Source: Clostridiales bacterium
GTDB lineage: Bacteria; Bacillota; Peptococcia; DRI-13; UBA5745
Assembly (NCBI GenBank): GCA_009782505.1
Contig: WRIW01000014.1
Coordinates: forward strand, 1-40,747
Direction: 5' to 3'
DNA: 40,747 nt
A program made the position numbers and the translations under genes. Each line of letters opens with the position of its first letter. Positions within the stretch are counted from its first letter, which is position 1. Below the pieces are notes generated by a model. The model saw only the letters and a program-made list of their open reading frames with translations. It searched no databases and was not told where the DNA came from. This document shows positions 1 through 9,007 of this stretch, one piece after another.

Positions 1-64
1 AGCACCTATACGGACGAAATTGAACCATTACAATCCATAAAACGCATCGAAAAATAATAAAGGC

Positions 65-93
65 TTGCTTTTCAGCCAATCTATCGCTATAAT
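65..93 (+). promoter_or_regulatory. sigma-A type promoter for the WG-repeat lipoprotein
   Basis: TTGCTT at 65-70 and a perfect TATAAT at 88-93 are separated by 17 bases. The predicted start site leaves a leader of roughly 75 bases before the TTG start at 176. The remainder of 1-175 holds no gene that I can support. Confidence 0.6.
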
Positions 94-175
94 TTTCCAC
101 ATAGACTGTGTCCGAAAAGGTTTACCAATTCGGAAAAGCCCATTATTAAAGATATGTTGAGAAAGGGGAATCCAC

Positions 176-1639
176 TTGAAGAAAAGGCTTATCACATCAA
201 CAATCGCTATTCTTCTCATTATGGTCATGCTTGCCGGGTGCGGCGGCGGTTCGAGCAATACACCCACAGGCGGCGGCAATACTGGTAGCAATACCGCTAC
301 GCCCCCGGCAAACAACACACCGAGCGGCAATAGCAGCGGCGGCAATACTTCTGTGCCGCCTGCTTCACAAGGAAAGTCGAACGACGGTGAAAGTGGCAAT
401 CCCGATCCATCAGCGTCATTAGGCGATAACGCTGCGCCTGCCGGCAGCGGGAATCCATCGGGTATCAATTCCAATATTCAAGGTTTAACACTTTTTGGTG
501 GCCGAGATTTTTCCGATGGCGTGGCATGGGTCATAACCAAGGACGATGCAAAATGGCGTCTCATAGAAAAGACCGGGAATGTCATCTTGGAACTGGATGA
601 AAATGAAGAACCTTCGTCGGATTTCGGGGAAGGCGTAGCGGTAGTGAAGCGAGAGAATGGAACCTTGGAGTTGATCGACAAAGCCGGGAATGTCATATCC
701 TCGCCAAGCTCCGGGGAGTATGACAATATCCACCAATTCATACGTGAGCTTGGCATGATTGTTGTGCGTAAGCACATCGAGACCTTCGCGCTTACGGAGA
801 CCCAATTCGGCACCATCGATAACAAAGGTCAGTGGCAGGTCAATCTGCAGGCTTTACCCGCGAAAGACTATGCTGTAGGTGGAATATACATCGGAGGCGG
901 CTTCCTGAAGGCTGTCGCAAATGCCAGCATTGGAGATGTAAATATTTACAATGTATTCACAGGTGACTTCGATTATTATTACGGCAATCACGAACTCAGG
1001 TATGTAGTGGGCGTAAGCAACTTTGAAAACGGTTATGGCGTTTTTACAGATGCGCAATACTGGAATGTCGTATGTTCAACAGATACCGAGGGTAATACAA
1101 GTGTGATTTATTCGAGGGAAGATCAAAGCTCAAATGTTGCAGGCGCATATAGAGAAGGCTTATTCTTTATGAAAAGCGGAAGAGACGTTCAAGGCTTTTT
1201 CGATATAGAAGGCAATCAGGTCATCGACTTATCCGAATATACGATCGGTTCCAATTTCCGTCCCGAATTTTCTGATGGTTATTGCCTGCTGTTGCTAAGA
1301 AATCCACAAGGAAGCCCATACTACACAATCATAGACAGAACCGGTAATTTCATGTTTGAGCCAAGGCTTTATGACGATTACAGCAATTCGAGCTCTCGTG
1401 ATATTACTTTTGCGTTTAATTGCGGAGTGCTTGTTATAACAACATCAAGCCATAGTAATTATACCAATTACAATACAACGATAATGGATATTTATGGCGA
1501 AACAATAGCTGAACTAAATGAACCTATCACATTTATTGAAGATATCGCCCGTATTGATACTACTGGTTTCAATTACAATGCTGGGGCGAGTTATGGCGAA
1601 GTATACTACATCGACAAAATGGGTAATCGGCTGTTTTAA
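176..1639 (+). CDS. WG-repeat surface lipoprotein
   Basis: This is probably a lipid-anchored protein on the outer face of the membrane, with no known enzymatic role. The first 22 residues form a lipoprotein signal peptide: a basic start, a hydrophobic core and the lipobox LAGC with Cys22 as the lipidation site. Residues 23 to about 95 are a Gly/Ser/Asn/Pro-rich linker. The rest contains WG-like repeats, seen as recurring short strands such as WRLIEKTGNVI, LELIDKAGNVI, YTIIDRTGNFMFEP and YYIDKMGNRLF. WG-repeat proteins are common Firmicutes surface proteins of unknown function. The start is TTG, preceded by a GAAAGGGGA ribosome binding site about 7 bases upstream. The gene is visibly less GC-rich than genes after 2.4 kb. 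It is probably cotranscribed with the next gene. Confidence 0.8.
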   Translation: MKKRLITSTIAILLIMVMLAGCGGGSSNTPTGGGNTGSNTATPPANNTPSGNSSGGNTSVPPASQGKSNDGESGNPDPSASLGDNAAPAGSGNPSGINSNIQGLTLFGGRDFSDGVAWVITKDDAKWRLIEKTGNVILELDENEEPSSDFGEGVAVVKRENGTLELIDKAGNVISSPSSGEYDNIHQFIRELGMIVVRKHIETFALTETQFGTIDNKGQWQVNLQALPAKDYAVGGIYIGGGFLKAVANASIGDVNIYNVFTGDFDYYYGNHELRYVVGVSNFENGYGVFTDAQYWNVVCSTDTEGNTSVIYSREDQSSNVAGAYREGLFFMKSGRDVQGFFDIEGNQVIDLSEYTIGSNFRPEFSDGYCLLLLRNPQGSPYYTIIDRTGNFMFEPRLYDDYSNSSSRDITFAFNCGVLVITTSSHSNYTNYNTTIMDIYGETIAELNEPITFIEDIARIDTTGFNYNAGASYGEVYYIDKMGNRLF

Positions 1640-1683
1640 TTGTTTTTCCATAAAAATAATGCATAGAAAAGAGGGAAATTATC

Positions 1684-2244
1684 ATGGCGTTTTGTAGTAA
1701 TTGTGGAACTGAATTACAGGAAGGAACCGCTTTTTGCGCTTCCTGTGGAACCGCTGTCGGCACATCTCCGCAACAGCAAACAAGCAATGTGGCTTCGTCT
1801 ACTCCCAAAGCCAATAAGAAATCGAACCCGGACATGATGCTGAAGATAATATCGGGAATCCTGATCGTGGCGGCTTTCTTACCGAGCTTCAATCTTACGG
1901 GCTGGTCAGGTATTAACAAATCGTATAGTGCGTTCGGTAATATACTTGCACCGGATGCAAGCGCATTTCCCTCATTAGTCGCCGCTCTTATTCCGGTCGC
2001 ATTGCTTTTGTTTCTCATTTTTGCCGGCAAGTTGAGTTTTCTCAGAGGAAAGCATAGGCTTGTCGCAGCTCTTATGTGCGCCCTCGGAATATTCTTCAAT
2101 ATAAGATTTATGGCGGTTATCAACAGTGTGGTGGGAAGGAGTACGACCCTTAAGGCGGGACTCGGATTCTTTGTCACGATACTTTTGTATCTGGTAGCCA
2201 TTGTTATATCATTGCGCAGCAGTAGAGCTTCCAAAGATAAATAG
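1684..2244 (+). CDS. zinc-ribbon multi-pass membrane protein
   Basis: The N-terminus is a zinc ribbon with two CxxC pairs (CSNC at residues 4-7 and CASC at 18-21), followed by a Gln/Ser/Lys-rich linker to about residue 55. Four hydrophobic stretches follow, at roughly 57-77, 100-120, 127-148 and 158-178, so it should be a small integral membrane protein with a cytoplasmic metal-binding head. Proteins of this plan are widespread in Firmicutes, and I do not know a function. The ATG is preceded by GAGGG at a good distance. It lies 44 bases after the lipoprotein and shares its lower GC content. A terminator follows 54 bases after the stop, so the two genes look like one unit. Confidence 0.75.
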   Translation: MAFCSNCGTELQEGTAFCASCGTAVGTSPQQQTSNVASSTPKANKKSNPDMMLKIISGILIVAAFLPSFNLTGWSGINKSYSAFGNILAPDASAFPSLVAALIPVALLLFLIFAGKLSFLRGKHRLVAALMCALGIFFNIRFMAVINSVVGRSTTLKAGLGFFVTILLYLVAIVISLRSSRASKDK

Positions 2245-2297
2245 ATCAAGGCTTAGCAGTTTCGCAAGAACAGCGAGGCACAATTCTATAAACCTAC

Positions 2298-2326
2298 AGG
2301 TAGGGCTTCACGCTCTGCCTTTTTTT
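2298..2326 (+). terminator. intrinsic terminator after the zinc-ribbon gene
   Basis: AGGTAGGG (2298-2305) pairs with CTCTGCCT (2313-2320) through eight pairs including two G-T wobbles, with a 7-base loop, and is followed directly by six T residues. It closes the first two-gene unit. Confidence 0.8.
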
Positions 2327-2403
2327 GCCCGAATTGTAGCGCCCGGGGCATGAGCATTAAAAAACCGTCGCGCAGGGCTGAAAGCCGATTGCATCAGACA
2401 TGG

Positions 2404-2432
2404 CTGACAACCATGCAGGTTTATGGTATGAT
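2404..2432 (+). promoter_or_regulatory. extended -10 promoter for degV-gltX
   Basis: CTGACA (2404-2409) and TATGAT (2427-2432) are separated by 17 bases, with a TGG extension just before the -10 box. It lies 36 bases upstream of the degV start. Confidence 0.6.
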
Positions 2433-2467
2433 GAGTTCAATAAACAGCATTGAATGGAGATATCCGC

Positions 2468-3343
2468 ATGACAGATTATCAAATCATCACAGACGCCACA
2501 GCCGACCTGACGGAAGAGCTAGCGGAATCCTTGGGCGTAAAGGTCATTCCCATGACCGTTGAGATGGAGGGGAAAGACTATATCATCGGCGGCAGGGAAA
2601 GCACCATTACCGTGGAAGAGTTTTATGAACGCATGAAGAAAGGCGAGGTAGCCCGAACCTCCCAGATCAATACGAATACCTACGCGCAGTTTTTCGGCGA
2701 GGAGCTGAGTAAGGGCCGGGACGTGCTCCTTATATCCTTCAGCTCAGGGCTGAGCAAAAGCACGGAGTACGCTTTCGCCTGCGCGGAGAAGATGGTGGCG
2801 GAGCACCCTGAGCGCAAGATACGCGTGGTGGATACCCTGTGCGCTTCCTTGGGGGAAGCCCTCATGGTCTACGCCGCCGCCATGAAGCAAAAAGAAGGCA
2901 TGGGGATCGACGAGCTGGCCGATTGGGTGGAGACGAACAAATGGCTCCTTGCCCATTGGGTGACCGTAGACGATTTGTCCTATCTGCAGCGGGGAGGCAG
3001 GATATCCGCAGCGTCCGCCGTTGTGGGTACGGTACTAAACATAAAACCCATCATCTTTGTGAACGACGAGGGCAAGCTCATCAGTGTAAATAAGGTGCGC
3101 GGCAGAAAAAAATCCCTGGATACGCTCCATGAGACCATCCGGGAGCGCTGGTCCGGCGGCAGCAGGGAGGAGCCGGTATTTATCGGCTACGGGACGGAAT
3201 TGGACGACGCCCTTTATCTGAAAGAGCAGCTTATGGCGGGGGACGGCCCCAAGGACGTGCATGTGTACCATATCGGCCCGGTCATCGGCGCCCATACAGG
3301 GCCTTCGGTCATCGCGGTATTCAGCTTCGGGGATAAGAGATAG
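2468..3343 (+). CDS. DegV family fatty-acid-binding protein (FakB-like)
   Basis: DegV/FakB proteins hold a fatty acid while the kinase FakA phosphorylates it; the acyl phosphate then feeds phospholipid synthesis. The family signature is clear: the start TDYQIITDATADLTEE, the SQIN segment near residues 60-63 and the FSSGLSKSTEYA segment that contacts the carboxylate, then the YLQRGGRIS motif near residue 180. At 291 residues the length is normal. I chose the ATG at 2468 over an upstream in-frame TTG at 2450 because GGAGA at 2456-2460 is at the right distance from it. A fakA homologue lies at 20966-22615 in this window. Downstream, gltX follows after 14 bases, so the pair is an operon. The fatty-acid role is known for the family and inferred here. 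Confidence 0.9.
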   Translation: MTDYQIITDATADLTEELAESLGVKVIPMTVEMEGKDYIIGGRESTITVEEFYERMKKGEVARTSQINTNTYAQFFGEELSKGRDVLLISFSSGLSKSTEYAFACAEKMVAEHPERKIRVVDTLCASLGEALMVYAAAMKQKEGMGIDELADWVETNKWLLAHWVTVDDLSYLQRGGRISAASAVVGTVLNIKPIIFVNDEGKLISVNKVRGRKKSLDTLHETIRERWSGGSREEPVFIGYGTELDDALYLKEQLMAGDGPKDVHVYHIGPVIGAHTGPSVIAVFSFGDKR

Positions 3344-3357
3344 CGGAGGGATCCGGT

Positions 3358-5046
3358 TTGAAAAGCGATAAGCAGGCAAGCTTGCTTTCCACTGAGGAAA
3401 GGGAAGAGCTGGCAAAGCTGCTCTACCCGAAGATCACGATGCGGCCGGAGGACTATGAGGGGATATATCCCCCCAGGGAGTTGCCGGCGGGCGCTTACGT
3501 GACGCGCCTTGGGCCAAGCCCCACGGGATTTATCCATCTGGGGAATCTGTACAGCGCGCTGGCGGACGAGCGGCTCGCCCACGGGAGCGGGGGCGTGTTC
3601 ATCCTGCGGGTAGAAGACACGGACAATAAACGCGAGATACCCGGCGCGGTGGACCTCATCGTCTCTTCCCTGGCGTACTTCGGCGTGGAGTTCGACGAGG
3701 GCGCCACGGGTGAAGGGGACAAAGGTGGCTACGGCCCGTACCGGCAGCGCGCCAGGGCGGAGATATACCAGAGCGTGGCTTGCCGTCTCATTCGGATGGG
3801 CAGGGCGTATCCCTGCTTTTGCACGGAGGAAGACCTCACGGAAATGCGCGCGAAGCAAGCGGCGGAGAAGCATAACCCGGGGTACTACGGCGCCTGGGCG
3901 AAGCACCGCGACCTGCCTCTGGAGGAGGTCCGGGAGCTGGTATCGGCAGGGGCGCCTTTCGCCCTGCGGTTCCGCTCTATGGGCGACCCGTCGGAAAGCT
4001 TCACGGTCAACGACGGCATCCGGGGCCCGTTGACCATGCCGGAAAACGACCAGGACTTCGTCCTGTTGAAAGCGGACGGCATACCGACCTATCATTTCGC
4101 CCATGTAGTGGACGACCACTTCATGCGCGTAACCCATATCCTCAGAGGGGAGGAATGGCTTGCCACGCTGCCCTACCATTGGGAGCTATTTCAGACCTTG
4201 GGGATAGAGCCCCCTGTATTCTGCCATACTACCGTACTGATGAAGATGGAGGGGGAGACGAAGCGAAAGCTGTCTAAACGCAAAGATCCGGAGTTGGGCC
4301 TGGATTACTACCGGCAGCTGGGGTACTATCCGCCGGCGGTGAAGCGCTACCTCCTTACCGTACTCAACTCCAACTATGAGGAGTGGAGCTTGGCGAATCC
4401 CGGAGCGGGCTTCGACAGCTTTCCTTTCACCACGGGGAAGATGGGCAGCTCCGGCGCCCTTTTTGACCTGGACAAACTCCACAATGTCAGCAAAGACATG
4501 TTTGCCGCCATGCCCGCCGGGGAAGTCTATGACTTTCTCCTCTCCTGGGCCTCCACGCAAGCCCCGGAGGATTACCCGCTGCTGGCCGACGACCCGGCTT
4601 ACGCCCTGGCGATCCTTGATATCGGCAGGGGCGGGGAAAACCCCCGCAAGGACTTGGTTTACGGCAGGCAGATCATGGAGTTTATCGGTTTCTTCTTTGA
4701 CGGGCGGTTTCGCCGGGAAGATCCATTTCCGGAGCAGATAGAGGCGGAGCTGGCGGCGAAGCTGCTGGAGGATTACCTGACCGGATATGACGCCGGCGAT
4801 GATAACGCCGCATGGTTCGACAAAGTACGCGCCCTGGGGGTGAAGCATGGCTTTGCCGCCAAACCTAAGGACTACAAGAACGAACCGGACAGGTACAAAG
4901 GGCATGTGGGCGATGTGAGCAGCCTGCTGCGGGTAGCCCTGAGCGGCAGGAGGAACTCCCCCGACCTGTGGGAAGTGCAGCAGGTCATGGGCGAGGGGCG
5001 CGCCCGGAGAAGGATAGAATCGGCGATAAGCCATTTTCGCGGATAA
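3358..5046 (+). CDS. gltX: glutamate--tRNA ligase
   Basis: This class I aminoacyl-tRNA synthetase charges tRNA-Glu in the cytoplasm. The HIGH-type motif is HLGN inside PSPTGFIHLGN near residues 51-61, and the KMSKS-type motif is KLSKR inside KRKLSKRKDP near residue 305. The segment LRVEDTD, typical of GluRS, is also present. The protein has 562 residues, longer than the common bacterial size of about 480. The excess includes about 45 residues before the Rossmann fold. The start is TTG with GGAGGG just upstream. It is 14 bases after degV, so cotranscription is likely. I see no leader with T-box features. Confidence in function is high; whether it is discriminating for tRNA-Glu cannot be read from the sequence. 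Confidence 0.95.
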   Translation: MKSDKQASLLSTEEREELAKLLYPKITMRPEDYEGIYPPRELPAGAYVTRLGPSPTGFIHLGNLYSALADERLAHGSGGVFILRVEDTDNKREIPGAVDLIVSSLAYFGVEFDEGATGEGDKGGYGPYRQRARAEIYQSVACRLIRMGRAYPCFCTEEDLTEMRAKQAAEKHNPGYYGAWAKHRDLPLEEVRELVSAGAPFALRFRSMGDPSESFTVNDGIRGPLTMPENDQDFVLLKADGIPTYHFAHVVDDHFMRVTHILRGEEWLATLPYHWELFQTLGIEPPVFCHTTVLMKMEGETKRKLSKRKDPELGLDYYRQLGYYPPAVKRYLLTVLNSNYEEWSLANPGAGFDSFPFTTGKMGSSGALFDLDKLHNVSKDMFAAMPAGEVYDFLLSWASTQAPEDYPLLADDPAYALAILDIGRGGENPRKDLVYGRQIMEFIGFFFDGRFRREDPFPEQIEAELAAKLLEDYLTGYDAGDDNAAWFDKVRALGVKHGFAAKPKDYKNEPDRYKGHVGDVSSLLRVALSGRRNSPDLWEVQQVMGEGRARRRIESAISHFRG

Positions 5047-5106
5047 TAGACAGTAAGCGCGGCGCCGGTCGCAGGCGGCAGCGTGATTCGGTATAAGGAG
5101 ACGGAC

Positions 5107-6075
5107 ATGGACAATCAAGACGCAAGGCGTACCACGCCAAGGGGCCCGGCTCAAAAGAGCCTGAAGGAGTATCTCATCAGCCAGGACAAGAAGCATGAGT
5201 CCGCCATCGAAGGGCTCACGGAAAAGCTCCGGCGGCTGGAGAAGGCGGTGGAGACGCAGAACGCGGAGATCAAAGGGCTGGAAAGAAAGCTCCTGGGGCA
5301 GCCGGATTTGCAGAAGCCTTTCATCGACCTGGCGGAACGCTTTTTGGTTGGCTTCGAGCAGATGCTGGAGGACGCCACGCGGGATAACGTATACCTCCGG
5401 GCAAAAAGCAGCCTGAGCCAGAGGGAGCAGGAACTGATCCGGGAGGAAAACGACCTGCGCTTGCAGATCGCCCGGTGCCGCCGCAAGGTAAACGCCCTTC
5501 TGCGGGCGGTGGATCGCAGGGCCGGGGAAGCCGGGCACGGCGAAGCCGCCAAGCAATCCGAAGCTGCCGGGCGGGCTGATACCGACGGGCAAGCCGAAGC
5601 TGCCGCGCAGTCCGAAGCTGCCGGGCAGCCCGAAGCTGTTAAGCAGCCCGAAGCTGCTAAGCAGTCCGAAGTAGCCAAGCAGTCCGAAGCAGCCAAGCAG
5701 TCCGAAGCAGCCAAGCAGTCCGAAGCCGCTAAGCAGTCCGAAGCTGCCGGGCAGGCAACACAACCCGCGCTATCCGCCCAGGCAGGACAGGAACGGGTCG
5801 TCCATATCGTGGGATTGATGGCGGATGAAAGCAAGAAGCCTGCTGAGAAAGCAGAAGCCGCCCCTGCCGGGGGCGGCGATGAGAGTGGGGCGGAGACCGC
5901 TCTGCCATGCCATGAACTCAGGCTGCTGTACCTGATGGATAAGACCGCGGGCGAAGACCTCTGGGGGAAGGAAGGGGAGTTGCTGATTCGCCAGGGGGAG
6001 CCCATCTGCATGGGCTCGGCGGAGAAGATATATCATCAGGGTTTGATGGAGCAGTTGGTGCAAAACATAAGATGA
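5107..6075 (+). CDS. uncharacterised coiled-coil protein with hexapeptide repeats
   Basis: I do not recognise this 322-residue protein. It has no signal peptide or membrane helix, so it is probably cytoplasmic. Residues about 15-60 and 90-135 are charged and heptad-like, predicting coiled coils. A Lys/Gln/Ser/Glu/Ala repeat of period six follows. The C-terminal 80 residues form a compact-looking domain with CHELRLLYLMDK and a final stretch predicted to be helical. The ATG at 5107 was chosen because AAGGAG (5095-5100) lies six bases upstream; an in-frame GTG at 5083 lacks such a site. It follows gltX by 60 bases and ends three bases from the convergent CofE-like gene. A scaffold or division-related role is possible but unsupported. 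Confidence 0.7.
   Translation: MDNQDARRTTPRGPAQKSLKEYLISQDKKHESAIEGLTEKLRRLEKAVETQNAEIKGLERKLLGQPDLQKPFIDLAERFLVGFEQMLEDATRDNVYLRAKSSLSQREQELIREENDLRLQIARCRRKVNALLRAVDRRAGEAGHGEAAKQSEAAGRADTDGQAEAAAQSEAAGQPEAVKQPEAAKQSEVAKQSEAAKQSEAAKQSEAAKQSEAAGQATQPALSAQAGQERVVHIVGLMADESKKPAEKAEAAPAGGGDESGAETALPCHELRLLYLMDKTAGEDLWGKEGELLIRQGEPICMGSAEKIYHQGLMEQLVQNIR
5530..5755 (+). repeat. in-frame 18-bp tandem repeat coding for KQSEAA units
   Basis: Period-18 repeats encode six-residue units, most perfect as KQPEAA, KQSEVA and four KQSEAA units at about 5641-5748. More degenerate units (AQSEAA, GQPEAV, GRADTD) lie upstream. The array is in frame within the coiled-coil protein and produces long spurious open frames on the opposite strand. 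Confidence 0.85.
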
Positions 6076-6078
6076 GCT

Positions 6079-7263
6079 TCAACTCGCGTAATTATCGAAA
6101 TATCCCTGAACCAGGATGACAGGGGTGCCTTTGTCGCCGCTGCCGCTGGTCAGGTCGCATAAGCTGCCAAGAAGGTCCGTGAGCTGACGGGGCGTAGTGC
6201 CCTCGGATGCCATGTTGCCTTTGAGGTCGGCTTTTTTCTCATTAATGGCTCGGATCATGGCTTGCCGCGCCTCTTCCCCGGAGTATTCCTTAAGCTCGGT
6301 GTCTGCCAGATACTTCATCTTGAGCTCATTTGGCGTGCCCACAAGGCCGGGGGTATAGGCGGGGGACACCACCGGGTCCGCGAGTTCCCAGATTTTCCCG
6401 ACTGGATCCTTGAAGGCGCCGTCGCCATAGACCATGACCTCCACGTTTTTGCCCGTCAGCTCGAACAACTGTTCGTGCACAGCGTCCACCACCTCCTGGC
6501 CCCTCTCCGGGAAGAGCTTGATGGTGTCTTCTGAAGCTTTGTTTGAGCCGAGCAAGCCGTATGCGGAGTTGAAACCGCTCCCCTCCACGGACTCGTTGAG
6601 AATCTGATCCAGAGTCAATACGCGCCGGGCGCCGGCGCCCTCCAGCAGGCGGCGGGTACGGGCCCGGGTGTGGATATCCGCGGCGATCACCGTATCGGTA
6701 TAGTCGAGGATATGGCAGGGGTCGTTGGAGAACACAAAAGAGATATCCTCCGCGCCGGACTCTTCCCGGTAGAAGCTGATATAGTCGATCCCGGTGAAGG
6801 GGTGCACCGTCTTGTCCCCGAAGGCCTGGCGGAACTCCTTCTCGGTGAATGAAACCTTGTATGGGTCGATCCCCCGGGCGTCCAGCTCGTCCCAACCGAC
6901 GAGGTGATTGCCCACTTCGTCCGCGGGGTAGCTTAACTGCAGGGTCAGCTTCTCCGCGCCCTTGGCGATCCCTTTGAGCAATACGGAAAAACGGTTGCGG
7001 CTGAGTATGGGGAAGACAAGCCCGATATGGCCGCCGCCTGTAAGGGTTTTTACATGGGCTGCGATATGCCCGGTCGTGGCATAGTTGTTTTGGGAGCGGG
7101 CGACTACGGACTCCGTGATCCCCACGACGTCCCGGTCGTGTAGGGAGAAGCCTTCCGCTTCCCAGGCCTGCTTCAGCGACTCCACGACGATGGAAGCCAG
7201 GTCGTCGCCGGGCTTGATGATGGGAGTGCGTATGCCGCGGGATGTGACGCCGATCGTTCTCAT
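6079..7263 (-). CDS. CofE-like F420-0:gamma-glutamyl ligase family protein
   Basis: The sequence matches the CofE family, which in archaea and actinobacteria adds glutamate to coenzyme F420-0 with GTP. The recognisable features are the start IGVTSRGIRTPIIKPGDDL, the segment DVVGITESVVARSQN, and conserved metal and nucleotide binding regions such as NDPCHILDYTDTVIAADIH. At 394 residues it is the longer form found in many Clostridia that lack the F420 pathway, so the real substrate is unknown. The ATG has GAGGTGA upstream on the minus strand. It is convergent with the coiled-coil gene and stands alone, and no other F420 gene lies in this window. Family assignment is firm; substrate is not. Confidence 0.8.
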   Translation of the reverse strand: MRTIGVTSRGIRTPIIKPGDDLASIVVESLKQAWEAEGFSLHDRDVVGITESVVARSQNNYATTGHIAAHVKTLTGGGHIGLVFPILSRNRFSVLLKGIAKGAEKLTLQLSYPADEVGNHLVGWDELDARGIDPYKVSFTEKEFRQAFGDKTVHPFTGIDYISFYREESGAEDISFVFSNDPCHILDYTDTVIAADIHTRARTRRLLEGAGARRVLTLDQILNESVEGSGFNSAYGLLGSNKASEDTIKLFPERGQEVVDAVHEQLFELTGKNVEVMVYGDGAFKDPVGKIWELADPVVSPAYTPGLVGTPNELKMKYLADTELKEYSGEEARQAMIRAINEKKADLKGNMASEGTTPRQLTDLLGSLCDLTSGSGDKGTPVILVQGYFDNYAS

Positions 7264-7386
7264 ATACAGCTCACCTCAATTATGATTTTTCCACAATCTA
7301 TTCTAATCGAAACGGCGCAAAAGATAAAGTAGCTTTCTATGTATATATTTCGCGAAAAAAAACAAAGCGCTGAGAAAAGGAAATGA

Positions 7387-7416
7387 TTGACAATGAAATG
7401 GAAATTATTATATAAT
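7387..7416 (+). promoter_or_regulatory. sigma-A promoter for yifB
   Basis: A perfect TTGACA (7387-7392) and a perfect TATAAT (7411-7416) are 18 bases apart. A second TATAAT at 7440-7445 has no matching -35 box. The 197-base intergenic region 7264-7460 otherwise holds nothing recognisable. Confidence 0.85.
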
Positions 7417-7460
7417 ATGGCAACAAGAACTAATATTGCTATAATATAGGGAGGGATCGT

Positions 7461-8999
7461 ATGATCGCGAAAGTCAGCGCGTTCACCCTGCAGGGCTTAG
7501 ACGCGGTGCCGGTGGAAGTCGAAGCCGGGGTGTACAACGGCTTGCCGGACTTGACTGTGGTAGGCCTGCCGGACGCGGTGCTCCGGGAGAGCCGCGAGAG
7601 GGTGCGCTCCGCCGTGGTGAACGCCGGATACCAATGGCCCACAAGGCGTATGCTGATCAACCTTGCGCCGGCCCACATCCGTAAGGAAGGCTCGGGCCTT
7701 GACCTGGCTGTGGGGGTGAGCCTGCTGAAGGCTTCCGGGCAGCTGCCCGGGCTGGATACCGACGGGCTGGTGTTTGCCGGGGAACTGTCCCTGGACGGGA
7801 GCTTGCGGGGTACCCGGGGGATACTGGCGGCGGCTTTATCTATGGAGCTGTGGCCGGACAAGGTACTTGTGGTGCCGGCAGACAACCGGGAGGAAGCCAG
7901 CCGGGGCACGGGCAAGGTAGTGGCGCTGGAGTCCCTGGCCCAGCTCAGGGACATCGGCGAGATGAGAAAGAGAGCGGCGGAAGCCTTCGGCAAACCGCGC
8001 AGCGCCGGGGGCTGCGGAGCGGCGCCCGGGGAAGGCTGGGGGGAGGAAGGCGGCGATAGCCAAGCTTTGTGGGATTTGAGTATGGTGAAAGGGCAGTACA
8101 AAGCGAAGCGGGGGCTGGAGCTGGCGGCTGCGGGAGGTCACCACCTGCTGCTCATCGGCCCGCCGGGGAGCGGAAAAAGCTTACTGGCCCGCTGCCTGCA
8201 GGGGATACTCCCGCCCATGAAAGAAGAGGAGATGCAGGAGGTGAACCGGGTCTACAGCGCGGCGGGCCTGCTGCGCCCGGACATGCCGTGGATCACCCGG
8301 CGCCCTTTTCGGAGCCCCCATGCCGGCGTCACGAAAGCCGGGCTGCTGGGGGGCGGCATACCTTTCCGACCGGGGGAAGTCAGCCTGGCCCACCGGGGCG
8401 TACTATTCATCGACGAGCTACCGGAGATGGACAGGAACTGCATCGAAAGCCTCAGGCAGCCATTGGAAGAGGGCAGGATCATCCTGAGCCGGGTCTGGGG
8501 CAGCGTCACCCTCCCGGCAAAGATCCAGCTCGCGGCCAGCGCCAATCCGTGCCCCTGCGGCTACTACGGCGAGTATCCGCCGAAGTGCAAATGTCTGGAC
8601 CATGAGATACGCCGCTATCAGAACCGCTTCTCCGGCCCGCTCCTGGACCGTCTTGACATGGTCATCCAAGTCCCCCGGCTGGAAGCGGACAAGCTCAGAG
8701 ACGAGAGCGGCGCGGCGGAGGATTCCCGCCGGGTGGCCGCCCGGGTCGCGGAGGTATGGCGCAGGCGGCAGGAAGAAGCCGGCGCCGGTAGCGCCGGCCT
8801 TGACGCCATGCAGCGGCAGCTTACCCGGGAAAGCAGGAAGTGGGCCCTTTCCGCTTATGAAAGCCACGGGCTTACCGCGCGGGGGTACTACCGCATGCTT
8901 CATCTGGCCAGGACCGTCGCCGACCTGAGCGGGGAGGACGCCATCAGCGCCGCTTCCCTGGCGGAAGCCCTGGAGTACCGGGGAGGCTTTCCGGATTAA
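7461..8999 (+). CDS. YifB/ComM family Mg-chelatase-like AAA+ ATPase
   Basis: ComM-type helicases promote branch migration during natural transformation and recombination in some bacteria. The protein has an N-terminal Lon-substrate-like S5 fold domain (residues 1 to about 175, starting MIAKVSAFTLQGLDAVPVEV), then the AAA+ module with Walker A GPPGSGKSLLAR near residue 235, Walker B GVLFIDELPEM near 315, and the C-terminal cysteine-containing segment ANPCPCGYYG with CKCLDHE. The length of 512 residues is normal for the family. GGGAGG lies upstream of the ATG. It has its own promoter. A competence gene, dprA, is also in this window but far away, so joint function is only an inference. Confidence 0.93.
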   Translation: MIAKVSAFTLQGLDAVPVEVEAGVYNGLPDLTVVGLPDAVLRESRERVRSAVVNAGYQWPTRRMLINLAPAHIRKEGSGLDLAVGVSLLKASGQLPGLDTDGLVFAGELSLDGSLRGTRGILAAALSMELWPDKVLVVPADNREEASRGTGKVVALESLAQLRDIGEMRKRAAEAFGKPRSAGGCGAAPGEGWGEEGGDSQALWDLSMVKGQYKAKRGLELAAAGGHHLLLIGPPGSGKSLLARCLQGILPPMKEEEMQEVNRVYSAAGLLRPDMPWITRRPFRSPHAGVTKAGLLGGGIPFRPGEVSLAHRGVLFIDELPEMDRNCIESLRQPLEEGRIILSRVWGSVTLPAKIQLAASANPCPCGYYGEYPPKCKCLDHEIRRYQNRFSGPLLDRLDMVIQVPRLEADKLRDESGAAEDSRRVAARVAEVWRRRQEEAGAGSAGLDAMQRQLTRESRKWALSAYESHGLTARGYYRMLHLARTVADLSGEDAISAASLAEALEYRGGFPD

Positions 9000-9007
9000 G
9001 AGGAATG

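Noticed and set aside
4186-5763. A 525-codon minus-strand open frame with Leu/Phe/Gly-rich repeats
   Set aside because: It is the reverse of the KQSEAA repeat and gltX coding sequence. It has no supporting ribosome binding site and no recognisable domain.
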